DNA of 64,000 nucleotides, taken from assembly GCA_951799445.1 (NCBI GenBank), contig OX637288.1, forward strand, positions 2,792,501 to 2,856,500, written 5' to 3'. Position 1 is the stretch's first letter. Each line of letters begins with the position of its first letter. Below are positions 20,076 to 32,072 of this stretch, one piece after another. The DNA comes from Pseudisothecium myosuroides. Lineage: Eukaryota; Streptophyta; Bryopsida; Hypnales; Lembophyllaceae. Below the pieces are notes generated by a model. The model searched no databases, was not told where the DNA came from, and worked only from the letters and a program-made list of their open reading frames with translations. The translations under genes and the position numbers were made by a program.

Positions 20076-22484
20076 CCCCTAAAGGACCGAATGACTGTTG
20101 AACGTACGCAAGTTATCTTGGGTAGGTGCGTATGAAGTCATTTTTTATTGGATGTTCTTCAAATTTTGACACAAGGTAGATATTCTAACCAGTTTTTCGA
20201 GAGAAAAAAAAATGTGCAAATCCGATAGATAGATTTGTAAGTTATGCTGCCCGAAAGAGCCTCAGCTGCTTGGGCAGCTGTGGGCAGGGTTCAGGAAGGA
20301 GATTGCCGGGTTGAGCGGTTGAGCCAGGCAGTAGCAGGGAGCGAAGGGGATTGGAAGGGAGCAGGCGGGGAACGGGAGGAGAGTAAGGTAACTACATCCA
20401 AAATCGCACAGTTAAGCTCTGTGGTATGATCCGTATGCTCTAGAAAATGAACAACAATTTTTGTATATATGTGAAGGACTATGAATGAAAATGCAAGTGG
20501 TTTCATAATTTTTGGATGTATTGTGAATTAGTTACAAATTTTCAAAGATACAGGGTGTAGGGTGTTAAAAGTGTCACCTAGGTGATGCCAAAATCAATTT
20601 GATGCACATGAAGAACTGTCACAGACAAGAAGTTAAACGAATGAAAAGTATATTCAAAATGGACCACTTGGGAGGTTGCCACCTCTACAATTCTATTAAT
20701 AGAGCTGCACACTAGTCAAAATGGACTCTTACACTTGTCCTTTATTGTGCACCATTTTTGGTTTCCTCCCCATTCATTTTTAGTTCAAAAATAGGGGTCG
20801 ACAACTCAACATTCAGGAGCGGTCCATTTTAGGTGTAAGGTAGTATGGCTTAAAAGCGACCATTTAAGGGCTGATCTGCCTTTTTCACAAGTTTCTTTGA
20901 ACAGAAATATTTTTGGATCATTTTTCAGAGAAAGAAAAATGGATGCGGAACGTTACACAAGTGGTTTCATATTTTTTGAATCGTTTTTGAATTACTTATG
21001 AATTTTTAAAAAAAAACTGTTGTAGACACCTATTTGTAACCCTAGGTCTTCCTAAATCTGACCACTTGCAACTTCTAAAGTGATTTGAGTTAATGAAGGC
21101 CAATGATTTACTCTTACAATAGTTAATGCTTTTCTCTCGATTCTCTCAATGGTTTGAGAGGTCCATTTCAGGACCACCTAATATCCATTTCATACTTAAA
21201 TATAGGGTCGATTTGAAGAGGCCGCTCGCTTTTAGAGCACACTACCTTAGTTACCTTAGGAGGGGAACTTGAGGAGCAGGAAGGGAGCGGGAGAGGATCT
21301 GAGGGGAGGGGGCAGGAGCGAAGAAGGCCTGGCAGGCAGGGGAGGCTTGAGGTGGAGGACTGGGGAGCGAGTGTTTGTGGGTTTTGGGGGAGGAGAGAGC
21401 CGGCTTGAACCAACCCCCTCACTCACCCCTAATTTCATCATTTGCAAAAACGCTGAAATTTATTATTTTCCAACCATGACAAAATTTGCAAATTTTGAAT
21501 TCATGTTTGCAATTAGTGGCCTAGGAGAGATGTACAAAATAATTCAATGAAGCACAAAATAGGGGGTCTTATTTTTTACATGCACCCTTGAAATGACTTG
21601 GAGATGACAAACGAGGGGTCAGTTCACCTCGGCCCCACCAAAGCACAATGTTGAACCACAGCGTTGTGGCCATTTCATCCGCCCTTTTTAGTACTAATGT
21701 GCCTCATTTTGAACATCACATTTTCATTCAAAGGAGAATGGTGCATATTTTGATTTTTACATTTCTATGGAAATACATGTACTCCCTTCAAGGGCCCATA
21801 GGTACTAATGATAGAAGGTGGTGTTTTTTACTAGAGAGGGATTTGGGAGAGAAGAGGATCCATTCTTGCTAGTTTGCATGCATTGGTTTTCTTAAAGGTC
21901 TCAAAGACTATGGAGAAAGGGAGAGGGGAAATTAGCGTATTTGTGGGTCATAATTTTTTTTTGCCATGAAAAAATTTGTTCTTATAGAATATAGTGTCAT
22001 GTATGTTTTCACCGTTCCGATTTTCCAAAAAAAAATTCCTCAGTGCACAAAAAAACTTCAAAAATTGGCTAGTGTATTGCCAATTTTTTATACCTCTTTG
22101 TATTGCAGGGTGATTTAGAGAGAGTTAGAGGTTGAATTTGCTTCCAAAATTTTGCATGAGTGTACCTAAGAAGACACACAATTGAATGGTGAAGAGGTTC
22201 AATCTTGTGTAGAGGAAAAACTTTTCACTACAAGAGCCCAAAGTCTGCTGCCCCTGTCGGGCAATGATGAAAAAAACTTTTTTTCAAACTTTGAATGTTA
22301 TAATCTTTCAATCCGCTCGGTGAAATGGTCTGAATTTTTTTCACACATTGGTATAATAATTTACTACAGTCTTGTACGGTTGAAGTTTCAAAAAAAAGTT
22401 TTTATTTCCATTTTTGATTAACATACAAAAAAAACGCAGTTTTTGACAATGTCTCCCTGAAAATCCCCTCCGGTCCTTTAGGGG
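20076..22484 (+). mobile_element. Large composite TTAA element A7 (2.4 kb)
   Basis: TTAA at 20072-20075, left end CCCCTAAAGGACCG; right end CGGTCCTTTAGGGG, then TTAA at 22486-22489 after one extra T. It holds a purine- and GC-rich island (20240-20385 continuing at 21257-21405), TA-flanked MITEs nested in that island, and an F repeat (about 21418-21640). No transposase frame found. Confidence 0.65.
20386..21256 (+). mobile_element. AGGTAAC-type MITE nested in the GC-rich island of A7
   Basis: TA at 20384-20385 and 21257-21258, terminal repeats AGGTAAC and GTTACCT. Removing it joins the two halves of the purine-rich island. A second TA-flanked element (20838-21247, ends AGGTAGT and CACTACCT) is nested inside it. 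Confidence 0.6.
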
Positions 22485-22489
22485 TTTAA

Positions 22490-23239
22490 CACACAATGGT
22501 AGAGTTGCTAATAAGGTGGCAGAGGCTTGAATTCCTCCTAGGCAATTAGAATCACCCTTATTGAAGTGTTAGAAAAGGTACAAAGAGTTTCAAAAAATGA
22601 ATCACACTTTGTTCTATGTGCTTTTTATTCATTATTGTGTTTTTGATTCCTTGCAAGTACAATAGACATTTATGTAAGGCTAAAATAAATGAAAACATGA
22701 TGTGGATTATCCTCTAAGAGCCATTACTTTTTGGATTGATGTGCTCTATTCAAAGGTTGATTTTGATTAAAAGACTGGTTTAGTCTATGAGCATCAATAG
22801 TTAACTACACACCTTTCACTTTAAAAGTTTATAGTTAATTCATTCTAAGTCAAAAAAAGTAAGATTTAAATTGTTAGTCAAATGTTCCCTATTCTCTTTC
22901 TATTAAAAACATTTAAAAAAATCAGTTATGTTTGACTAATTTTCCTATAGAGTTCTATTTTCTTTGATATAGGCAATTTATGAGCCTCCTACCTTATTGT
23001 ACTATTACTTTGTTCTCTAGCAACCAGTCCAAGCCAACTAGGCTTTCAATCACTATTGTACCTATATTTAGGGTAGGGTTGGCATAATGATGTCAAATAA
23101 TTAATTGAAGTTTGTAATGTAGATTCAACCTTTAAAAATCCAATTTAAAAAAATTTAGCATTAAATTAAAAAAAAATCAAAAACATTTAGTAACTATCAG
23201 TATGCCACATAAATTCAGAAGCCACTTATTTGGTGTGCT
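22490..23239. other. AT-rich stretch, nothing recognised
   Basis: No reading frame, repeat end or RNA gene could be supported here. Confidence 0.4.
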
Positions 23240-23590
23240 TACAAATAAGAAGACAAGCTCTTTACACAAATAGGGTGGTAGGAGGTAAACAACCCATGTG
23301 GAATATATAAGTTACAATTAGTAGGAGCTCAATTGCTCATAGTTCAATCAAAAGCAGGAATTGCATTCAAAGTAGAATTTTAAACCTCATTTTGCCAATG
23401 TAGAATAACCTTTTTTTAAAAACCCTTTGAACTAAGGCATTGTGAAAAATCAATCTAACTTTCATCTCCAAAAATTCATTTGAGATTTCAAATCTCCAAT
23501 CAAAAGTTATGGACAAAGTTCAAAGAGGGCTCGAAAGAGGGATTAGAAGGGACATTTTCTTTTACATTTTCAAACATCCTCTTTGAATTT
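23240..23590 (+). repeat. Foldback element G3, one arm only
   Basis: Matches the left half of G1 (AATAAGAAGACAAGCTCTTT, then CAATCAAAAGTTATGGACAA) and stops near the centre of the hairpin, just past the G1 symmetry point. The second arm is missing. From 23591 to about 23900 the sequence is AT-rich with no feature. Confidence 0.5.
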
Positions 23591-23899
23591 AGTTCAATTG
23601 GCTGATCCACCCACGTCGTTGCTACATACCTCAACTACTTGGCCTTTGCTACAGGTGTCCGATCATGATTCATTGACCTGGCTGTTTTGGATTCAATACA
23701 TTCTTTACATCATTCAATTCAAATTTAGTTCAAATTTGAGTTGTAAATCAAGTAAGTTTCTCTTCTTTTCTCTTTCAAACCAAGTTTTAAATCGTCAATT
23801 TCTTTACATCACAATTACAATTACATAGATGCTTATGAGATTACTGTTTTCTCATCAAATTTCAAATTTCATGCAATGAGGACAAGAACATTCAGCACT

Positions 23900-26750
23900 G
23901 ATGAAAAACTCTAATTATCAGCGTATTGCTTTGTCTTGCCAGACGGCGAGTATGTCTCCAGCAAGGCCATCCTTTGAAGTAGTGAGTGATTATCTAATTT
24001 GTTTACGTCAATCTCCACTCAGGCTTCCTTTGAACCCTCACCCACTGGCTGGGCTTTCAAGTTTGTCTTTTTTTCTGCTTCCTAGAAAGAAAACCGAGGG
24101 GAGGGGATGCATGACACGAATGAAAATAATGACCGACTAAGGCTCCAAGAAAGCCTGTCCGCTGGCGTTGCGCAAATCAAACCTCCAGTCATTTCAACCT
24201 CCTCCAAACTTGTCACTTCCAACGAAGACATACCTTCACATACTCTTCGAAAACTCTGCGACAACCAGATGCAGTTCATCCATGAACCAAATCACATATC
24301 ACAGGTTGTATGCGCTACAACGCAGGCGATTATCCAGAAGAAGCGAAAGCATGTAGGGTTTCAAATCAGCTTCTCTGTCAATTGTGCTGCACACGGTTGA
24401 ATCTTCAGGCGAGTTAATTCAGGCAAAGGCAGACGCATATGTGGAACTCTGCCAACCAGAAGAGGATCACGAATGGATTGCGATACTCGGAAGCCGACTG
24501 CTTTTAAAGAGTGAAATTACTCCACGCACAAAGCTAGAATCCCCAAAATGTTACAATCTCTGTCCTTCTGCCAGACATAACGGTCCACATCTGAAGAAAC
24601 CACACCAAAGGACATATCCGACTAAGCAACTCACGCACAGAATCTCAAATAGAACAGGCTAAATATCTTGAAGCAGGCGGAAGGAAAGGGTTCCAAACAG
24701 AGCCTGTCAGTCAGGAGCCGTTGTCTTCAACGAATTCAATTACTCCACACTCGTCCTCACTTCAAAAACAAACACAAGCAGCATTCTCCGTGTTTCAGTT
24801 CATAAATGCCTCTGGCAGCTAGCCAGTCGACTGCTGAAGAAAGCCAACTAAGGTATATCTCCAACCAGATACACCCCCATCCCCACCCCACCCCGCGCTA
24901 AGATAAAGAAAACAAATGGCAGACACAGGCGGGAATATTCAAAGAGGCAGTATGCAAGGTCCGAAGAGGTCTATCAATTGGACGCCGCCCATCGTCAACG
25001 ATACTCCAAAAATCCTCCCAGTTTTAGGCTTTGAACACACGCAACACTCTCCAAGATCATACGAATACATGTCTCTGTCAAACATGGTAAAAACAATGCC
25101 AAAACCACCCAAATTATACGAAAAAAGGAATCTTCAGGCGCAATAGATGGTGCAAGCGATCATCTTCAAACGCGGAAGAGGTAGGGTTTCAAAGAAGCCT
25201 GTCAATGTGTTGACTGTTTCCAACGAAATAAAGTTACACCATGCATCCTCCTCACTTCAGGAGTAAGCACCAGCTACACTTTCCATATAAGTCTGAATCC
25301 CTGCCCCCTGCCAGAGACACAATCCACCCCAACCAGCTGAAGCATATCTTCAACTGAAATTTGCATGCTAAAAAAAGGCGAATTAATGGGGACGAACTAA
25401 AATCTTGGAGCACGTGAATGTCCCAAACTGTCAAACGACTTGAACAAATTAAGATACTCCAGTCACCCTCCGACCTATGAAGAAGGCGACCAAAACACAA
25501 AGCCGCTTGGACAAGTCACGCAAGTCGCTAAACGACAGAATATAGCAGAAATCTTGAATCAAGGTTCATATAGGGTTTCAAAAGAGCCTGTCATTTCGAA
25601 GTCGACCATGTTGAACGAATTAGAAGACTCCAAACACGCTCTTCACGAATACAAGCAGCATTCTTCACAATCTCGCTAGTCTGTGACCCTTTCCCAAAGG
25701 TAGGCCAGGCCAAAAGCATATCACCGCCCAAACAACTCACGGTCGCAAGACGCTAACAGCTGAATAAGAGGCAGTCGGAAATCTTGAAATAAGGAAATTG
25801 GAAGGTTCAGAAGAGCCTGTGAATCTGAAGCCAAACGTCTTGAACGAATTAAATTACTCCCTCCTCCCTCGTCTTCAGGGCCACACACAAGCACCCGCCA
25901 TGCTCACACCAATACCTGCCCCTCTCCTAGAGGAAACAAAGTCCACCTCAACAACTCACTCACGCAAGATGCGAAGCAACTGAATAAGAAGAAGCAGGCG
26001 AAAATCTCCACACGTCCTCCTCATATCCAAAGCAGAATCCTCCGTGATCTCTGTGCCTCTCTGCAACAGAAAAGACCTACTGCGTCGGAAAAAAATTCGC
26101 ACGAAACTATTTGACCGAACAGAAAACTAACGCAAGCGCTAGAATATCGAGAACGGATAATCAAGGTTCCGAACAAGCCCGTCTGACGATCGTCTCAAGA
26201 AAATCATCTTCAAATCGCCCCTCCTCACGACCGCGCTCTGCACACACGCCATACGACCGAAACCCTAGAAATTCTGCCAGCCAAAAATCACCACCGACAG
26301 AAGAGAAAATAATTGGACGCCAGAAAAAGGCGCAAGGCAGATCGAATCAGGCAATCATCTCGGGCAAATCTGCAAATTGCTCAAACAAACCGTGCATCGC
26401 AAACGCCCCGAAAGACTAACCCTAAGAATCTGCCAAGCAGCATCACCGCACACAGGAGAGAAACTCGACGCGTGAAACGGCACTGCACAAGGCTGCCTGA
26501 AATCAATCACGACTGTAAAATAGTCCGTCTGACGATCCTCTTAGGCAAATCAATCGACATCTCCAAATCGCTTCTCACACACACGTCAAAACCCTAGGGA
26601 TCTGCCAAGTACAACATCGTCCATGAAGCAACGGCACACGGGAGAAACGAAATTCGACGCCTGGAAAGCACAAGGCAGATTGAAATCGAAGCCAAATTCA
26701 CCAAAGCGTCATCGATTCGATTCCACAACAGATGCCTGCTCCAACAACCC
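23900..26750 (-). repeat. Degenerate tandem-repeat array R2
   Basis: The longer counterpart of R1. The block GAGCCTGTCAATCTGAAG, in varied form, appears near 24150, 24700, 25195, 25580 and 25810, and as CCCGTCTGACGATC near 26180 and 26525. It is usually preceded by ATCTTGAA..GGGTTCCAAA. The 25800-26750 part aligns closely with R1; the rest has no R1 equivalent, so the array expanded here or shrank there. Composition is nearly balanced in an AT-rich region. No continuous coding frame; any protein origin is decayed. Confidence 0.6.
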
Positions 26751-26756
26751 CGCCAT

Positions 26757-26990
26757 CTTCGTCGTTCTTAGCGATCCTCCATGTACCACCAAAACTCTTG
26801 GTTTAAAGAGTGCTGTAATGCTGTAATGAACTTACAGAGCTGCAGGCAACTATTTTATACGCAACAGGAAGAGTCCAGAAAGATCGAGAGAACTGATGAA
26901 AGTCACGTCGATCGGCATAATTCTAAACCGCGTTCTTTTTATGTCGCGATCGGACAGGGAGTGAAAGTGGAATTGCCGATCGACAGTTTG
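26757..26990 (-). promoter_or_regulatory. Promoter-like segment upstream of R2
   Basis: On the minus strand it has a TATA box GTATAAAATA (26851-26860), about 95 bp before an ATG in good context (26754-26756). Further upstream is the inverted motif pair GTCGATCGGCATAATTCT (26907-26924) and GGAATTGCCGATCGACAG (26969-26986). The same arrangement lies before R1. No transcript evidence. Confidence 0.45.
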
Positions 26991-27090
26991 ATCACGTCGC
27001 AGTTGCAATTTTCTGCCGCTGCGGTCGTCCGATTCTCAAATACGCTGTTTTATAATTATGCGAGAACCAGGGCATTTTTTTTCATTTTTT

Positions 27091-27430
27091 ATGAAGTGTG
27101 AAAGTGGCAATCTAAAATTTCAACATTCATCCACATATCGGATTGAAAGTACGTAGTATCACATTAGCGCATACTATGTAATAGTATTACATATCAATCA
27201 TTCCGTTTTCATCCACGATCTGGCAAATTTCATCCAAGAATTTCTTTTTTGGGAAGTTTTTTATGAAGTGTGAAAGTGGCATTGTAAAATGCTACAGTGG
27301 TGCTCCAAATTTCAACGTTCTTCCACATATCAAATAGAGAGTATTACATTAGCGCATATTACATATCCATCATTCTTGCCATCATTCCATTTTCATCCAC
27401 AATTTGGAAATTTTAATCCAAAGTTGTTGT
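27091..27430 (+). repeat. Tandem duplication, 172-bp period, two units
   Basis: Both units start ATGAAGTGTGAAAGTGGCA (27091 and 27263) and continue with CCACATATC, ATTACATATC and CATTTTCATCCAC blocks. The stretch 27431-27764 is AT-rich 3' flank of MTPSL2 without other features. Confidence 0.65.
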
Positions 27431-27764
27431 TTTCTGAAATTTTATGTTGAAAAACTTCATAATTTAACATTTTCTAGCCAATTTTTTTTTAATGCAATCT
27501 GGCGCTATTTTGCCCCCCAAAAAAGCCTAGTGATAACTCTAAATTTATATATTGTCTCTACACACATGAAAGATTGAAGAATACAATACCATCAATCTTT
27601 CTTTTCCTTTTCTTTTTGTAACAAAGGAGACAATCTTATTAATTCCAATGCAAAAAGTTAGCCATCCACAACATGCCAAATAGAGTCATCACTCTTGCTA
27701 GTCATACCACACATCTTTTCTCCAATCAATGATAGCAAATCAAGTATTGCTTTCTGAATGAAGA

Positions 27765-27770
27765 TTTATT
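27765..27770 (-). terminator. Poly(A) signal AATAAA of MTPSL2
   Basis: AATAAA on the minus strand, 178 bp past the stop codon, in the same conserved context as the MTPSL1 signal. Confidence 0.45.
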
Positions 27771-27947
27771 GAATAAGAAATTCTAAACACAATCCAAAGA
27801 CAAATTAATAGTTCACTATTTACAAGTAAGTTACTCTAGTTTCAAATACAATGTACTATCCCTTCTAGGAATTTAAGGTATTGAAAACTATACATTGGTA
27901 GACTAAATTGTCCCATGAACAACATGATGAGTAATAAAACTAGAGCT

Positions 27948-30900
27948 CTAGACTTTGGCATGAGGATGGATTTTCCAATCATGGGTCGTCTCTCTTAGTT
28001 CTGGATAATTTGAATCAGCATGCCGATAGCGATAGTCCATATAACCAAAGTAAATATTTCCAGCAATGAGTTCTTTGATACCCTGCATGTGAATTCGCAA
28101 AAGAGAGCTCCCAGCTTTAGCCTCCAAATCCAAGATTTCACGAGCATATGTGTTTACAGCATCTATTGCCATACGCACAGTTTGGACCAGAGGCTTCCCT
28201 TCACATTCCATTAGCACGGTGATCAAATTGCAGGGGTTTTGTTCTAGCGAGCTCTCCTTGTGGTATGAGTAGACATCGTTTGCAAATCCAAGATGGATGG
28301 AAGCTGCCGTGGTCACCTTTTCCACATATGGATCCGTCCTTAGTATACCTGGAATGTAGCTATTGTAGCCAAGCTCTACCATGCACTGAATAAATTTTCC
28401 ACCAACATTTCCAACACGCATAGCAGCGTAAGACTCCACGTCCTGGAAGTATAAGTTATGGCCTTGGACAACATCTACATGGGTAGCAAGACATGTGTGG
28501 TGGTGTTCGACAACACATGCGACATAATGATTGAACCATTCAGGGTTGGTCAAACCCAACGTATATTGTCCTACCTCCCACATAATAGTCTCAATCAAGG
28601 GAGCGGGATTGTGAGGCTGCACTTGTTGACCAAAAAGTGCATCCAGGTGGTCGAGATATTCTAGGATTTTTTCGGGGCTTTCACATACATCGCAGCTGAT
28701 GCCGTACTGCTCCCGAAGAAACTCATTTGGGGTGTCAAAAAAGAGATCATCTACTATAAACAATACTCCATAATTAATGGCGATTGCTACAAGACGATCA
28801 ACGCTGATTGTTCCAGGGTGCGAGTAGGCTGCTCCAGAAAGGCCTAGACGATAATAGGAGTCTAGGGAAATTACATTGCCATAGCGCTCAACATACTCAT
28901 GCATGCGAGGTTCGGCCTCGTCCACATACTTGCAGAGCTTGAATGGTGGGAGGCCGTCAATGATCATAGAGAGCAAGGGTGGAAGCTGATCATCAACAAG
29001 TTTGACAGGTGAAATTGGATCATCAAGTTCCACAATCTTGGTCCCTGAAGAATACAAATTCAATATTTAAGTCTCCAAAATTGACTCAAAATAAGACACT
29101 TGATTCTCTTAAAATGAATTGTAAATTGAATAATTTTCACAAGATTTTCTTCCTTTTGTTCGAATTTCAAATCCTACATATGCTATTTTTTTAAAGATTT
29201 TTATTTCACTTCTTTATTCAAGTTGTTTTGAGTGGATCATCCTCTGAATTCAAAAGTGAATAACTTTTGGGGACAAAACATATTGTATCCTTTGAAACAT
29301 TGAATATTCACACAACAAAGTCTTTGAAAACTTATACGTTACGAATGTTATAAAATTAATACAAGAATCTACAAAAATTTGGATGGATGGAAAACTCTAA
29401 ATGTTCCATGCATAGGACATATTTCCATTCATCCATTGTTCACTCCAAGTCCTTAAGGGGTTAAAATGACTTGTTCATAGCACCAAGTGCCTAGGATTCA
29501 AAACTCTATGTTTTTTCACATACCTACTCCAGTTATTGCCTGCATTTATAATAGAATTAGGAATTTTCTTGAAATTTTAAGCACTATTTATCGTGTGAGT
29601 AGTTTCGAAACTCAAACAAATTCTCTTTTTCCCATTTTCACCAGTTAGCATATTCTGAACAATTGGGGCCCTCAACAAGCTGATTGCTTAACCCCCTCAC
29701 CCTTTTCCACTGGACGCAAAACTGGACGCAAAACAACGTGAGTTGCACAGGCCCTTGTCTGTCACTCTGTTTGCTGTCATTTGCAACTACTAGATATGAA
29801 TGAAAAATTTTACATTTATTTTTCAGAGATGAAGTCATACGTCTGTTAAGGTAGGAGGTCCTAAAATGGAGCGGGTTCTAAAAGCAATCAAGCTCTAGAG
29901 GTACATTTTGCACTTTCCAATGTACAAGTGGTGTGCATTTGAGGAGGTGGTCGGTTTTAGAGCCCACAAAAATGCACTTTTCTGTAACTTCAGAAATTCA
30001 TAACTAATTCCACAAAGCTTCAAAAAATATGAAACAACTTGGGTTAGATGCCAATTTCTCTTGCCTTTCAAGGAAAATTTACTGAAAAATATTTTAAGAA
30101 GTTCTACCTCCTCAAAAGTCAGCTTCAGCTCTTAGATGAGCGGTTTATGGACCTCCTACCTTACAAGTAATTGAATTTTCAAATTTTGTGAGGAGAATCT
30201 GAAGTTATTGTGATTTTCTTTAAGAAAACAATGAAGAATGTTTATATCAAATTATACAAAAAATCTGAAAATTTCACCATGGATGTGTATTGTAGTGTGC
30301 AACATCAAGGTATAAACCAATTTTTTTGTGTCACTCTAAAAATTAGAAAAATCAACAAACCATGGTTATAAACCCAAAGCTCATATTACTATAAAATACC
30401 AAAATTTATAAATTTTTCAAAATTTCGAATTGGAGTAGATACAATACTTGGTAAGCTTCATTGCATTCGTTGGACTCAAATTCAAATATTATGGCTGAAA
30501 TTCACATCAAGAGAAAATCAGAAAATATTAAGAAATGGCCAAAATACACTAAAAAAGGGATCCATAGATGAAGCTAGATCTTCTTTAGAGAAGAATCTAT
30601 AATGCCATAATGAGAAAATTTGCAATACTATTCTTTGAAAATATACTCTAGCAACTTGAAAAAAACAAAAAACAAAAAACGATATGGGCTGAAAAAACGT
30701 TCACTTTTTCATCCAACAGTCTCAGGTGAAGTTCATCCAAAGGCGTTTTGCGTCCTCAGCAGAAATTCCAGGGTAGTTAAACTGTACCGAATGCACCGAA
30801 AACAAGGTGCATCTACTTTGGCATGATTCCCTCATACTGTCCATCTAATTCTTTGTACAAAATTTTGGGCATAACTTTGCCCGGAAAACAAGGACACGCG

Positions 30901-31199
30901 AACTGGTTGGACGGAGGCTTACCGGTAAAATCAACCACGCCGGTATCCTCGGCAGGGACTACATCATGATCAGATACGTCATCTTCAGGACTGGAGACGA
31001 GAGGGAAGCAAGGCGACGCTTCCTTCATGGCCAAGGTGCTGTAACCGCGGCCGTTTCGATGAAAGCCGGCACTCGACCATTTGGGGACTCCGGCTTGTCT
31101 CCTCAAGGAGAAAAGTGAGACCGGAGACTTGATGCAAGTTCCCGGCTGTGGGATACGAGGGGAACACATGCACATCGTCTGTGTTGACATCGTCATCAT
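27948..31199 (-). CDS. Microbial-type terpene synthase-like protein 2 (MTPSL2), two exons, putative plastid protein
   Basis: Tandem duplicate of MTPSL1 with the complete metal-binding set, so the better candidate for an active class I terpene synthase. Exon 1 is 31199-30923 and exon 2 is 29044-27948, joined in phase 1 (GATTTTACCG|GTAAGC, TTCTTCAG|GGACC). The CDS is 1374 nt, 457 residues. Residues 1-92 (MMTMSTQTMCMC...) resemble a plastid transit peptide and keep the LRRQ.G.PKW..AGF block of copy 1. Motifs: VDDLFFD (D191, D192, D196), NDVYSYHKE (N348, S352, E356), RY at 431-432. By eye about three quarters of the mature region matches MTPSL1. The C terminus ends PHAKV, a few residues shorter than copy 1. 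Substrate (C10, C15 or C20 diphosphate) cannot be told from sequence; a plastid location would favour GPP or GGPP (inference). Confidence 0.88.
29045..30922 (-). other. 1.9-kb intron of MTPSL2
   Basis: A GT-AG intron in the same phase and place as in MTPSL1. It has the L-type segment but not element A1: the empty TTAA is at 30220-30223. It carries its own MITE (29849-30161), which the MTPSL1 intron lacks. Confidence 0.75.
29849..30161 (+). mobile_element. AGGTAGG-type MITE, 313 bp, TA target duplication
   Basis: TA at 29847-29848 and 30162-30163, terminal repeats AGGTAGGAGGTCC and GGACCTCCTACCT. The MTPSL1 intron shows the empty site (GTCTGCTGTAAGTC). The copy at 48139-48451 has the same length. 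TA target and short inverted ends fit Tc1/mariner-type MITEs. Confidence 0.8.
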
Positions 31200-32063
31200 T
31201 CTGGATTTGACCTCACACTTGTGTGTTCGATTCTTTGAGTTGGTGCCGGTGTGGATTTCAGGATTCCTGCGGAAGGAATGTTAGTACATGCACAGCACAG
31301 TTTGGGGTATATATTGATGGCAGGTTTGAGTGTTGCAGTGCGTCTGCAGCTTGGTGCTTGGACTCCGGTCTAAAAGGGAAGGCGAAGAAGGCAAAACCAG
31401 AAGGCTTGAACCAGACACCCAGTGATGCATGTACGAGACCTTCGATCGCACAACACTCACCTTGGTGAATATGGTTCTAGTGGCCTAATACTCCCACTAC
31501 AACTCTGACTTTGCATTGCAAGATGTATCAAGTGCTGCTTTCTAAGAACAGTAAATAAAAATATGTTAGAACATGCAGTACACAGGTACTCCGTAATTAA
31601 CAAACAGCTAGCTTCTCTTGCTCGACATTGCAGGTTGCAAACGTGCGACTCCTCAGTTCGACCCGATCGATGACAAGGAAAAGCGATACTATGAATGTTA
31701 CTAGGTGCTAAATCACGAACTCACCGATTCTCTAGAGAAAGTTCGGGTACCGTGCTAGCGACGAGATGATGGCGCTGGTGGTGGTGGCGAAGAACTCCGG
31801 AATGCGAGAGGCTGCAAGTCGAAATCCAAATTTGTGCAGCATCAGAACTACGTACACAACAACCAATTGAACGGAATGCAAAAACATCTTGATGCGATAA
31901 AGCCTACCAGGTTCTCGACCCAAAAGTCCAGAACCAGCAAAAGCCATCAAATCTTTCCCGTACCTTGGATTGATTGAAGGAAATTCTCGGTTACAGAAAC
32001 TCGAGAACGCCGGATCTGCAGTAACGAACTGCCGGAATATCAGAACCATGAAGTGAGTCTCTG
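31200..32063 (-). other. Leader and upstream region of MTPSL2
   Basis: Only the edges align with the MTPSL1 leader (TTCTGGATTTGACCTCACA next to the ATG; CGTTACTGCAG near the TATA box). The middle is GC-richer and specific to this copy. A 115-codon open frame (31732-32079, minus) crosses it. Its internal ATG (32049) lies only 15 bp past the TATA box, upstream of any likely start site, so I do not call it a gene. Possible donor sites (CAAGGTACGG, CCTGGTAGGC) suggest the leader could be spliced. Confidence 0.35.
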
Positions 32064-32072
32064 TTTTATAGG
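32064..32072 (-). promoter_or_regulatory. TATA box of MTPSL2
   Basis: CCTATAAAA on the minus strand with the same flanks as the MTPSL1 box, but about 865 bp upstream of the ATG because the leader region is longer here. The flank 32080-32650 aligns in part with 8830-9060 and holds no gene. Confidence 0.5.
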
